This document shows positions 1 through 5,100 of a stretch of DNA of 5,527 nt, piece after piece. Each line of letters begins with the position of its first letter. The stretch's first letter is position 1. Under the pieces are notes generated by a model. That model did no database searches, had not been told where the DNA came from, and saw only the letters and a program-made list of their open reading frames with translations. This DNA comes from Anaerolineae bacterium (GTDB taxonomy: Bacteria > Chloroflexota > Anaerolineae > Anaerolineales > E44-bin32), in NCBI GenBank assembly GCA_030673735.1, contig DAOVIK010000138.1, forward strand, positions 1-5,527, written 5' to 3'. Made by a program: the position numbers and the translations under genes.

Positions 1-62
1 ACGACAGCGCCGCCACGGCCGTGGACACGTCAGTGGCCATCGCCTGGTCGGCCACCTGCTAG
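1..62 (+). CDS. C-terminal end of an upstream gene (partial, tentative)
   Basis: The frame starting at base 3 is open from the window edge to a TAG at 60-62 and reads as a short Ala/Thr/Val-rich tail ending in SAWSATC-like residues (…IAWSATC). Nearly every third codon position is G or C, which fits a real gene end in moderately GC-rich DNA. The next gene begins 20 bases later on the same strand, so the two could share a transcript. Only about 19 residues are visible and no family is recognisable. The other open frame here, which is continuous with the next gene, is Arg/His-rich and looks non-coding. Confidence 0.35.
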   Translation, partial: DSAATAVDTSVAIAWSATC

Positions 63-82
63 GGAGTGAAGAAGTTCGAAAC

Positions 83-868
83 ATGACGAAGGTCCGCCTT
101 ATCCATTGGAAGCCTGAGGAGGCACAGGAGGGCATCGAGCTTCTCGTCGAAGCCGGCCTGGAAGTGCTATCGGGTCTGTTAGCAGGTCCGGAGTATCTCC
201 GCATGCTCGAGAACGAGAGGCCCGATGCGGTGCTCATCGATCTGTCGCGCGCACCATCGCAGGGAAGGGATTTGGCGATCGCGCTGCGAATACGCAAGGG
301 CACTCGCAACATCCCCATCATCTTCGTTGCTGGGAACGCAGAGAAAGTCCAGAAGATCCGGGACCTGCTTCCGGATGCCGGTTTCACCAACTGGGAGAGC
401 GCCGCAGCTGAAACCGTGGCCGCCATCCGCAAAGGCGTGCAAGATCCGATCGTCCCCGAATCCGTCTTCGCCGCCTATGCCGGCAAGCCGCTTGCCGAGA
501 AGCTGGGCATCAAGGCCGATTTCATCGTCGCTTGCGTCGGCGCGCCGGATGATTTCGAAGCCACGCTTGGGAAACTCCCTTCCGCAGCAACTGTCATCGC
601 AGGGCCTGACACAAACGCCGACCTCACGATCTGGTTTACGCGCAAGGAAGAGAACTTGCGGAAGGATTTGGCGTCGATTATTGCGGCGTCCAAGACCGCG
701 CCGGTATGGATCGCCTGGCCGAAGCGGGGCTCAACGATCAAGAGTGACCTGTGGCAGCAGTCGGTGCGGAAGATCGGCATGGATGAGGGGATGGTCGACT
801 ACAAGGTGTGCTCCATAGATACCGACTGGTCGGCCCTGCTCTTCACGTGGCGCGGGAAGAGTGCATAG
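83..868 (+). CDS. Pseudo-receiver / DUF3052 two-domain protein
   Basis: This is a 261-residue cytoplasmic protein with two parts. Residues 3-118 have the alternating strand/helix pattern of a CheY-like receiver: a first strand VRLIHW, a third strand AVLID with Asp53 at the phospho-acceptor position, and a fourth strand IPIIFVAG at 77-84. The acidic pair normally following strand one is replaced by HWKPEE, and no conserved Lys is evident near residue 104, so phosphorylation is doubtful. Residues 132-258 match my knowledge of DUF3052: YAGKPLAEKLGIK at the start, ADLTIWF near 179-185, VWIAWPKRGS at 208-217 and GMVDYKVCSID at 236-246. DUF3052 has no firmly established biochemical role. The ATG at 83 has a GAAGAAG purine stretch 8 bases upstream and an AGGGAG farther off. 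No histidine kinase is adjacent. The family assignment of the C-terminal half is fairly secure. The receiver assignment is fold-level inference. Confidence 0.85.
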   Translation: MTKVRLIHWKPEEAQEGIELLVEAGLEVLSGLLAGPEYLRMLENERPDAVLIDLSRAPSQGRDLAIALRIRKGTRNIPIIFVAGNAEKVQKIRDLLPDAGFTNWESAAAETVAAIRKGVQDPIVPESVFAAYAGKPLAEKLGIKADFIVACVGAPDDFEATLGKLPSAATVIAGPDTNADLTIWFTRKEENLRKDLASIIAASKTAPVWIAWPKRGSTIKSDLWQQSVRKIGMDEGMVDYKVCSIDTDWSALLFTWRGKSA

Positions 869-899
869 CTGCTGTAGGTCGAACCTATATTCTCAGCAG
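869..899 (+). repeat. Stem-loop directly after the DUF3052 gene stop
   Basis: Starting at the base after the stop codon, CTGCTG (869-874) pairs with CAGCAG (894-899). Inside it, TAGGT (875-879) pairs with ACCTA (883-887) around a three-base CGA loop, leaving a six-base bulge on the 3' side. No T-run follows, so it is not a classical terminator. It may protect the 3' end of the mRNA exposed by the terminator 17 bases further on. Confidence 0.35.
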
Positions 900-915
900 T
901 CCGAAGTAATGCAAT

Positions 916-945
916 CACCGCTCTGTAGAGGGGTGTTTTGCTTTT
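916..945 (+). terminator. Intrinsic terminator candidate after the DUF3052 gene
   Basis: CACC-G-CTC (916-923) pairs with GAG-G-GGTG (928-935) across a TGTA loop, giving seven base pairs with one G/G mismatch. A T-rich tract, TTTTGCTTTT, follows at once (936-945). It starts 48 bases past the stop of the upstream gene on the same strand. Stem, tight loop and T-tract together fit a factor-independent terminator. The internal mismatch makes it moderate rather than strong. Confidence 0.6.
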
Positions 946-1144
946 GGTTAATGTGGTGGGCATAGGTGAGTTGCAATCCCTTGGCTTGTGGAGGCTTTTG
1001 GAATTCGCGGGAGAATTTCGCACGCGACGGTCTGCATAGGATATGATCCTTAGCGCGCGCCGCCGTGTTAATCAAGTAGGACATATGCGAGTCATGGGGC
1101 CGATGCATGGCTGCACCCGCGCTATGCTTGCCATGATTCATGAA

Positions 1145-1150
1145 TATAAT
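1145..1150 (+). promoter_or_regulatory. Consensus -10 box upstream of the STAS-like gene
   Basis: The sequence TATAAT is an exact sigma70-type -10 match lying 86 bases before the ATG at 1237, so transcription would start near 1157 with a leader of about 80 bases. No good -35 is seen at 16-18 bases spacing, and a nearby TTGCCA (1128-1133) is too close. The palindrome ATTCATGAAT (1136-1145) abuts and overlaps the box by one base and could bind a regulator. Confidence 0.35.
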
Positions 1151-1236
1151 GAAAGATGGAGAGGCACCAAAGAGACTTCAGAGCCAGCTTCGGAGATTTG
1201 TCCGGTACCGCCTGCTTGTGAAAGGGGGATCATCCG

Positions 1237-1617
1237 ATGCCGCAGATGGAGTACAGCATAGAATTCGAGCCCGTGGAAGACTACCTATATGCTCGTACGA
1301 CCGGCCTTCGCACACGTAAAAACGTGATCTCCTTGACCCAAGAGATCTTCGAGAAGGCCATTGCACTTGGCCATTCCAGAGTGCTGGTTGACGTCAGGGG
1401 GCTTGAGGGGAAACTTGGAGCGCTGGATAGTTATCTTATGGTTACGGAGGCCTTTCGGCCGATCCGCTGGAAGGGGTTGAGCAAAGCAGCCATCCTGGAT
1501 GACCGTATGTTCTCCATTCGGGAGAGGTTTTCTGAGTTAGTTGCGCGCAACCGAGGTTACAACTATAAGATCTTTTACGATCGAGAGCATGCGGCCGAGT
1601 GGCTATTGGCGGAGTAG
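1237..1617 (+). CDS. SpoIIAA/STAS-like small cytoplasmic protein
   Basis: A 126-residue soluble protein with no signal peptide. The N-terminal part (residues 5-27) forms a two-strand lead-in ending in ARTTGLRT. A helix follows at about 32-44. A central strand, RVLVDVRGLEG (48-58), resembles the core of SpoIIAA-like/STAS proteins. AILDDRMF (85-92) and a C-terminal helix, HAAEWLLAE (118-126), complete the alpha/beta pattern. ALDSYL at 62-67 contains a Ser that superficially sits like the phosphorylated Ser of SpoIIAA, but the surrounding motif is not the classical one, so anti-sigma antagonist function is not shown. AAAGGGGGA at 1221-1229 lies seven bases before the ATG and fixes this start over Met4. 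No partner kinase or sigma factor is visible. The family call is made from pattern recognition and is moderately secure. Confidence 0.75.
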   Translation: MPQMEYSIEFEPVEDYLYARTTGLRTRKNVISLTQEIFEKAIALGHSRVLVDVRGLEGKLGALDSYLMVTEAFRPIRWKGLSKAAILDDRMFSIRERFSELVARNRGYNYKIFYDREHAAEWLLAE

Positions 1618-1649
1618 GTTTCGGCGCAGCTTAAGATTGAGCGCTGGAG

Positions 1650-1697
1650 TTGAGTCCAGTTTCGTGATGGTTTGCAATAGGGAGCTGTTATTAACAG
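1650..1697 (+). promoter_or_regulatory. Possible promoter with operator palindrome for the membrane protein gene
   Basis: TTGAGT (1650-1655) and TGCAAT (1673-1678) are separated by 17 bases and each match the sigma70 hexamers at four of six positions. The perfect dyad CTGTTA-T-TAACAG (1685-1697) falls where transcription would start, about seven bases after the -10. A bound repressor there would block initiation. The ribosome binding site lies ten bases further on. The hexamers are weak, so this is a candidate only. Confidence 0.3.
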
Positions 1698-1719
1698 GGC
1701 AGGAACTAAGGACCAGCCT

Positions 1720-2157
1720 ATGCTCGTTGTTTCCACTCGAATTCTCAAGATCCTGGCTGCCACGATTTGGTATGTAGGCAGCCTCATCTTAGTCCTCAAA
1801 GGACGCGAGCTGCTTCTCGAAGCCGATACGATGAGGCCCGCTTTGGCTTGGCCCTGGTTGGCCGTTGCTGCCGGAGTGCTTCTCGGGGCCTTGAAGGCGA
1901 AATACATTTTCAATAGAAGCTGCCGGAGGAATCTGCGCAGAATCGATGCCCTTGAAAAGCCAAGGATCTGGCAGTTCTACAGCCCGGGGTTTTTCCTTGC
2001 CTTGGCGGCCATGATCACTGCAGGAGCGGTCCTATCCAGGATGGCTCATGGCAATTACGCCTTCTTGAATAGTGTGGCTGTGCTTGATCTTGCCATTGCC
2101 TCCGCCTTGCTCATCAGCAGTCATGTCTATTGGAAGCGTACTGCGGCCGCTGATTAA
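1720..2157 (+). CDS. Small integral membrane protein, function unknown
   Basis: A 145-residue protein with four likely membrane helices at about residues 7-27, 41-60, 85-107 and 113-137. The loop between helices two and three (61-84) is strongly basic (KAKYIF, RSCRRNLRRID). By the positive-inside rule this puts that loop in the cytoplasm, and with an even number of helices both termini as well. A conserved-looking block WQFYSPGFFLALA follows the loop. I do not recognise a named family. It looks like a conserved hypothetical membrane protein rather than a transporter fragment. AAGGA at 1708-1712 is seven bases before the ATG. The gene starts 102 bases after the STAS-like gene on the same strand, with a possible promoter of its own, so co-transcription is uncertain. 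It converges with the lipoprotein gene to its right. Confidence 0.75.
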   Translation: MLVVSTRILKILAATIWYVGSLILVLKGRELLLEADTMRPALAWPWLAVAAGVLLGALKAKYIFNRSCRRNLRRIDALEKPRIWQFYSPGFFLALAAMITAGAVLSRMAHGNYAFLNSVAVLDLAIASALLISSHVYWKRTAAAD

Positions 2158-2234
2158 TACCAGGACATCATCTTCACATTCTTCTGGAATGCTCTTCCTC
2201 TGATCTGCCCCAAACTCCATCTAATGATTCAGTC

Positions 2235-2262
2235 CCACCAATTGCGGGTCTGGAATTGGTGG
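2235..2262. terminator. 9-bp perfect inverted repeat, possible bidirectional terminator
   Basis: CCACCAATT (2235-2243) and AATTGGTGG (2254-2262) are perfect reverse complements around a ten-base loop. The hairpin lies 78 bases past the + strand stop at 2157 and, read on the - strand, 57 bases past the ancestral stop of the radical SAM remnant at 2319. Its place between converging units fits a terminator for either direction. There is no T-run on either side, so it would not be a strong intrinsic terminator, and a protein-binding role is also possible. Confidence 0.35.
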
Positions 2263-2318
2263 CCGCTGAGATTTGTGACTGACGAAGCGCGGGGGGACAT
2301 GATCGCAGGATTGGGGAG

Positions 2319-2410
2319 TCAGTACGCGTCCGAGAGAGATGCACATTGCCCAAGCGAACGTTCTCCAGACCCGCATACTTGGCGGGAGCGGGAACGGCCA
2401 CTGCATGTCG
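2319..2410 (-). pseudogene. Decayed 3' end of a radical SAM gene (paralogue remnant)
   Basis: Read on the - strand, the sequence encodes YAGLENVRLGNVHL, matching the last residues of the intact radical SAM protein encoded at 3774-4874. Over 2321-2374 the DNA differs from 3776-3830 by two substitutions and one missing base. Both substitutions are synonymous (GTG/GTT for Val, CTG/TTG for Leu). The missing T falls directly after the HL codons. Restoring it yields FSDAY and a TGA stop at 2319-2321, so the frameshift is inactivating decay of a former gene end. Upstream similarity fades quickly. An RH pair and scattered Ala codons line up with the intact gene as far as about 2410, beyond which no homology is seen. 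The remnant lacks the radical SAM core and is not functional. Confidence 0.75.
2321..2374 (-). repeat. Direct repeat, left copy (54 bases)
   Basis: This copy matches the one at 3776-3830 at 52 of 55 aligned positions and has the same orientation. It corresponds to the last codons of the radical SAM gene. The two copies bracket the FGE-domain lipoprotein gene. Similarity stops abruptly at the stop codon on one side and at the AGLEN codons on the other. Confidence 0.85.
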
Positions 2411-2476
2411 CGGGGGAATCGGAGCACATCCATAGTCGCTTGAACCCGATAGCCTGCCAGGACGCGGAACGATAAG

Positions 2477-3427
2477 CTATGGGTTAAGCACACAGCGAAA
2501 ACCTATCCCCGGACTGCGGCCATATGGGGAGTTGTAATAGCGGTAGGTAGTGCGGACGCTGCAATGATTGGCATACCAACTACCTCCGCGGACTGCACGG
2601 TTCTCTCCTGCTTGCGGACCGGAGGGATTCATACTGGGTGATGTCGCGTAATAGCCGATATCGTACCAGTCAACCACCCATTCCCAAACGTTCCCAGACA
2701 TGTCAGCCACGCCATAAGGACTATCTCCCGCCGGGCTGTATTGCCCCACAGGAGTCGAGTCGTTGATGGCTGATTCGCTGGAATTGCAGAGCTGGTTACC
2801 AAATCCCTCCCCCCACGGATATTCACGCACATCGGTCCCCCGCGCCGCTTTCTCCCATTGTGCTTCCGTTGGAAGCTGCCCTCCAATCCGTTCACAATAC
2901 GCCGATGCCTCGTACCAATTCACACATCCTACTGGGTGGTTTTCCATCGTTCCTTCCATGTAGGTTGAATCTCCATAGTCACAAATCGGCAGCGTACAGA
3001 ACCCCGCCTCCACACAGTTCCGATATTGGGCGTTGGTTACCTCGGTATGGTCGATCCAATAGCCGTCCAAATGCACCGTGTGCCGAGGGAGCTCATCCAG
3101 ATGGGCGCATGGCTCGCTCTCCATCGAGCCCATTTGGAATCTGCCAGCAGGTATGAAGACCATTTGCATGCCATCACTAGGGCGGAGCCATGTATCCCCC
3201 AGAATGGGTTCGGTGATGGGAATTGTCACGCGAGCCAGAGTTGGGGAAGGTGATACGGTAGTGGGTGTGTTCGGAGGTGGGAGCTGCGAAGGGGTGGGGG
3301 AAGGCTGAGTGTCAGTTAGGGTCGCCAATAGAGATGTGGGTGAGTCAGACGGCTCCGGAATTGGTGCTGGACCGCAAGCGATTAGAAGACCCATCATGGC
3401 TACGGTCAATAGAGTTCTTCGCAGCAT
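2477..3427 (-). CDS. Lipoprotein with FGE-sulfatase (SUMF1-like) domain
   Basis: A 316-residue exported protein. Residues 1-18 form a lipoprotein signal peptide (MLRR, hydrophobic core, LIAC lipobox, Cys18 as the predicted lipidated residue). Residues 19-75 are a Pro/Ser/Thr-rich tether. Residues 80-314 form an FGE-sulfatase domain: MVFIPAGRFQMGS (89-101), DHTEVTNAQY (126-135), VNWYEASAYC (169-178), LPTEAQWEKAARG (185-197), GNVWEWVVDWY (245-255), AVRGGSW (278-284) and GIGFRCV (307-313). True formylglycine-generating enzymes carry two copper-binding cysteines just after the GGS motif. Here the corresponding stretch, WYANHCSVR, has only one Cys, at a different offset, so sulfatase activation is unlikely. 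A binding or surface-scaffold role is more plausible. Eight further cysteines lie in the exported part and may form disulfides. AGGAG (3433-3437) is five bases before the ATG. The gene sits between two copies of a radical SAM gene end. Confidence 0.9.
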   Translation of the reverse strand: MLRRTLLTVAMMGLLIACGPAPIPEPSDSPTSLLATLTDTQPSPTPSQLPPPNTPTTVSPSPTLARVTIPITEPILGDTWLRPSDGMQMVFIPAGRFQMGSMESEPCAHLDELPRHTVHLDGYWIDHTEVTNAQYRNCVEAGFCTLPICDYGDSTYMEGTMENHPVGCVNWYEASAYCERIGGQLPTEAQWEKAARGTDVREYPWGEGFGNQLCNSSESAINDSTPVGQYSPAGDSPYGVADMSGNVWEWVVDWYDIGYYATSPSMNPSGPQAGENRAVRGGSWYANHCSVRTTYRYYNSPYGRSPGIGFRCVLNP

Positions 3428-3773
3428 TTTGGCTCCTATCTTCAGCGAGCACGCGATTCAGGTGGCTTCATTTCGCAGGTATCTCTTGCTGAACGCCCGA
3501 TCAGTATCACCATGGAGATGATTATTGGCCAAGTCCGACTGCCTAGTCGCGAAGGATCCATCCACCGTCTATATTACGAATCACCCAAAGATAGAGTTCA
3601 GGCAGATTGGAGACAGCTTATTGAGCAGGATAAGGGTCCTCCTCATACTTGAATGAGCGATCCCAGTAAGTCCCTGTGCGAATAATGGACTACCCAACGT
3701 ACTCTGCAGCATTTCCCGCAAAGGCAATCCTGGACCAAGCCGGACGGACGGCGCGGCTGCATGATGCTAGCAG
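3428..3773. other. Intergenic region, 346 bases, no confident gene
   Basis: This gap lies between the FGE-domain gene start and the end of the radical SAM gene, both on the - strand. It holds the FGE gene's ribosome binding site, a weak promoter candidate (3503-3532) and the palindrome TTGGCCAA (3525-3532). A 46-codon open frame runs on + from an ATG at 3512 to a TGA at 3652 (protein begins MEMIIGQVRLPSREGS). It has no ribosome binding site, no codon bias and no recognised family, so I do not call it a gene, although a decayed gene fragment is possible. The inverted repeat GCTGC-N9-GCAGC (3756-3774) touches the radical SAM stop codon but lacks a T-run. Confidence 0.55.
3503..3532 (-). promoter_or_regulatory. 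Weak promoter candidate for the FGE-domain lipoprotein gene
   Basis: Read on the - strand, TTGGCC (3527-3532) and GATACT (3503-3508) are 18 bases apart and match the -35 and -10 consensus at four of six positions each. The start codon is 75 bases downstream. The -35 lies inside the palindrome TTGGCCAA. A chance match cannot be excluded. Confidence 0.25.
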
Positions 3774-4874
3774 CTAGTACGCGTCCGAGAAGAGATGCAC
3801 ATTGCCCAGGCGCACGTTCTCCAGACCCGCGTCTTGAGCGACGGCAAGCGCGGCTTGACCGTGCCGCAGGGAGGTCCGCGGCAGATCGGACATCTCAAAG
3901 TGGGGATGGAATGCCAGCAGTGCGTAGGGAATAGCGGGGTTCAGATCGGCAATGAAGGTAGCAATACGTCTCACCTCTTCCGCATCCACGTAGCCCGGAA
4001 CCAATAGCGTGCTGGCGACCACTAGGGGCGGATCGGGCCGCTCGGAGATGCGCGAGGCGGCATGAGTGAAGTTCTCCAGCGTCCTGCTGTTCGAACCTCC
4101 CGTCAGGATCCGATGCAGATTCTCATCGAATGCCTTCAAATCAAACTTGACGCATCCACCACTCTCAAGTGAAAGTTGAAGAGCCTTGCGCAGAAGCTTT
4201 GGGTTGGCGGTGCCGGCCGTTTCCCAGCAGACGACAACGTCCTGTTCGGCAAGGTGCTTGCCGGCTGCCAAGGCATGCGGCATCTGGCTGGACGGATCGC
4301 CGCCGAAGAAGCACACACAGTAGGTGCGCGTAGTGGCTGCCGCGGCAAGCTCGCTGGCGCTCAGGGCGTCGATGCGGCCTTGGCGATCGCGTGTGGGGTC
4401 TGTGTAGCGGTAGTGGTAGTTCTGGCAGAAGAGGCAATCCAGCGTGCAGCTTCCGTAGAAGACAGCCAGGTTGTGCTGCGTGTTGCGACGATGCCCGGTG
4501 CACACCCAATCCGCCACGCAATTCGTCGGCAGTGGATCGCGATACCAGTGCAGCAGGCCGCGGGTGGGCGTACCCGCCATGTGCACAAGCCGCTGCTCGC
4601 GAACTGTGCGCATGCCGCAGTATCCGCGACCGCCCTCCGGTATCGAGCATTCGCGGAAGCACAGCATGCAGCGCTTCCCCTGCTCGGCTTGTGGGGGCTC
4701 GGGAGGCAGGTCGAAGCGCATGCGTGCCCGGGCATGCGCTTGCGTACTCAGTAGCAGCGACTCTTCAGGCCTCTCGCGAATACAGCCCAGGCAGACGCCA
4801 AGACGGCCGGCAATCAACGTGGATTCTGTCCTGCAGATGGCGCAGCGCTGCTCCTCCAACGGCCCATAGGGCAT
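3774..4874 (-). CDS. Radical SAM protein, PflA-like / AmmeMemoRadiSam-related
   Basis: A 366-residue cytoplasmic iron-sulfur enzyme. The radical SAM signature CTLDCLFC (143-150) gives the CxxxCxxC ligands Cys143, Cys147 and Cys150 for the SAM-binding [4Fe-4S] cluster. GGDPSSQ (191-197) fits the GGE-type SAM-binding segment, and VKFDLKAFDE (242-251) is typical of pyruvate formate-lyase activating enzyme relatives. The N-terminus has two CxxC pairs (11/14 and 28/31) resembling a zinc ribbon. CMLCFREC…GYC (69-86) follows, a Cys pattern shared with AmmeMemoRadiSam-type enzymes. The protein ends in GLENVRLGNVHLFSDAY. The substrate is unknown, and no glycyl radical enzyme is nearby. GGAGG (4881-4885) lies six bases before the ATG, and a sigma70-type promoter sits just upstream. 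The gene is divergent from a DUF362 lipoprotein gene. A second, decayed copy of its 3' end lies at 2319-2410. Confidence 0.9.
   Translation of the reverse strand: MPYGPLEEQRCAICRTESTLIAGRLGVCLGCIRERPEESLLLSTQAHARARMRFDLPPEPPQAEQGKRCMLCFRECSIPEGGRGYCGMRTVREQRLVHMAGTPTRGLLHWYRDPLPTNCVADWVCTGHRRNTQHNLAVFYGSCTLDCLFCQNYHYRYTDPTRDRQGRIDALSASELAAAATTRTYCVCFFGGDPSSQMPHALAAGKHLAEQDVVVCWETAGTANPKLLRKALQLSLESGGCVKFDLKAFDENLHRILTGGSNSRTLENFTHAASRISERPDPPLVVASTLLVPGYVDAEEVRRIATFIADLNPAIPYALLAFHPHFEMSDLPRTSLRHGQAALAVAQDAGLENVRLGNVHLFSDAY
3776..3830 (-). repeat. Direct repeat, right copy (55 bases, inside the radical SAM gene end)
   Basis: This is the functional copy. It encodes AGLENVRLGNVHLFSDAY and part of the stop codon of the radical SAM gene. 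It pairs with 2321-2374 in the same orientation, about 1.45 kb apart, with two silent substitutions and a one-base indel. Confidence 0.85.
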
Positions 4875-4891
4875 CGCGAACCTCCGAATCC

Positions 4892-4920
4892 AGTCTACCG
4901 GGTGCGCGGTGTTAGGTCAA
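4892..4920 (-). promoter_or_regulatory. Sigma70-type promoter for the radical SAM gene
   Basis: On the - strand, TTGACC (4915-4920, five of six matches to the -35) and TAGACT (4892-4897, four of six to the -10) are separated by exactly 17 bases. The predicted start, near 4885, would give a leader of about 11 bases beginning at the GGAGG ribosome binding site. This is unusually short but workable. Confidence 0.5.
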
Positions 4921-5004
4921 TTGTGTCCAACGCCGTTCTTGGTGTGTGTGGAAGATGTACCCCTGTGGAACGAAGAAATCCGGAACAGGTTCTTGACTAG
5001 CTGG

Positions 5005-5023
5005 TATGCGCAGCACACGCATA
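5005..5023. repeat. Inverted repeat in the divergent intergenic region
   Basis: TATGCG (5005-5010) and CGCATA (5018-5023) are perfect reverse complements seven bases apart, roughly midway between the two divergent starts. The centre-to-centre spacing of 13 bases is slightly longer than one helical turn. It could be an operator serving both genes. A TTGACT (4993-4998) lies just to its left, but no -10 follows at normal spacing. Confidence 0.35.
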
Positions 5024-5060
5024 TAGGTACCGGAAGACCGCATGAATGGTGGGCATTCTG

Positions 5061-5069
5061 TGGTACGAT
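5061..5069 (+). promoter_or_regulatory. Extended -10 candidate for the DUF362 lipoprotein gene
   Basis: TG-G-TACGAT is an extended -10 arrangement with four of six matches in the hexamer. Transcription would start near 5076 and leave about 25 bases of leader including the ribosome binding site. No -35 element is evident at 17-18 bases. Confidence 0.3.
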
Positions 5070-5100
5070 CCCAGGCCATAGGCTGGGGGAGGAAGTGCCC

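Larger units (their letters stand above)
869..1236. other. Intergenic region, 368 bases, no supportable gene
   Basis: The stretch separates the DUF3052 gene from the STAS-like gene. It holds a stem-loop (869-899), an intrinsic terminator candidate (916-945), a 5-bp dyad AGGAT-ATG-ATCCT (1038-1050), a 6-bp dyad CATGGC-N18-GCCATG (1106-1135), the palindrome ATTCATGAAT (1136-1145) and a TATAAT box (1145-1150). Open frames in it have no ribosome binding site and no protein-like composition. Confidence 0.6.
2158..2476. other. Convergent intergenic region with hairpin and gene remnant
   Basis: This 319-base gap lies between the ends of the membrane protein gene (+) and the FGE-domain lipoprotein gene (-). 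It contains a 9-bp inverted repeat (2235-2262) and a decayed radical SAM gene end on the - strand (about 2319-2410). The rest (2158-2234, 2263-2318 and 2411-2476) shows no gene, repeat or RNA that I can support. Confidence 0.6.

Noticed and set aside
225..818. 197-codon open frame overlapping the DUF3052 gene in another + frame
   Set aside because: Arg/Ser/Pro-rich composition, no ribosome binding site, and complete overlap with a gene that has two recognisable domains.
875..887. TAGGTCGAACCTA resembling a tRNA T-arm
   Set aside because: The loop is only three bases, and no acceptor, D or anticodon arms are present around it. It is a simple hairpin.
1644..1662. CTGGA-N6-TCCAG hairpin followed by TTT as a terminator of the STAS-like gene
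   Set aside because: Only five base pairs and three T residues. Too weak to call, and it overlaps the promoter candidate of the next gene.
2477..2620. FGE-like C-terminus as a possible variable region of a diversity-generating retroelement
   Set aside because: No reverse transcriptase and no near-identical template repeat with A-position differences occur in the window. The RGGSW/GFRC motifs are common to ordinary FGE-fold proteins.
3512..3652. 46-codon + strand open frame
   Set aside because: No ribosome binding site, no codon-position bias and no recognised family. It is mentioned in the intergenic entry only.
3756..3774. GCTGC-N9-GCAGC as a terminator of the radical SAM gene
   Set aside because: The stem overlaps the stop codon, is only five base pairs long and has no T-run on the - strand side.
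4176..4915. Long + strand open frames opposite the radical SAM gene
   Set aside because: They are shadows of a GC-rich gene with strong family motifs on the - strand. Their translations are Arg/Ala/Cys-rich without domain character.
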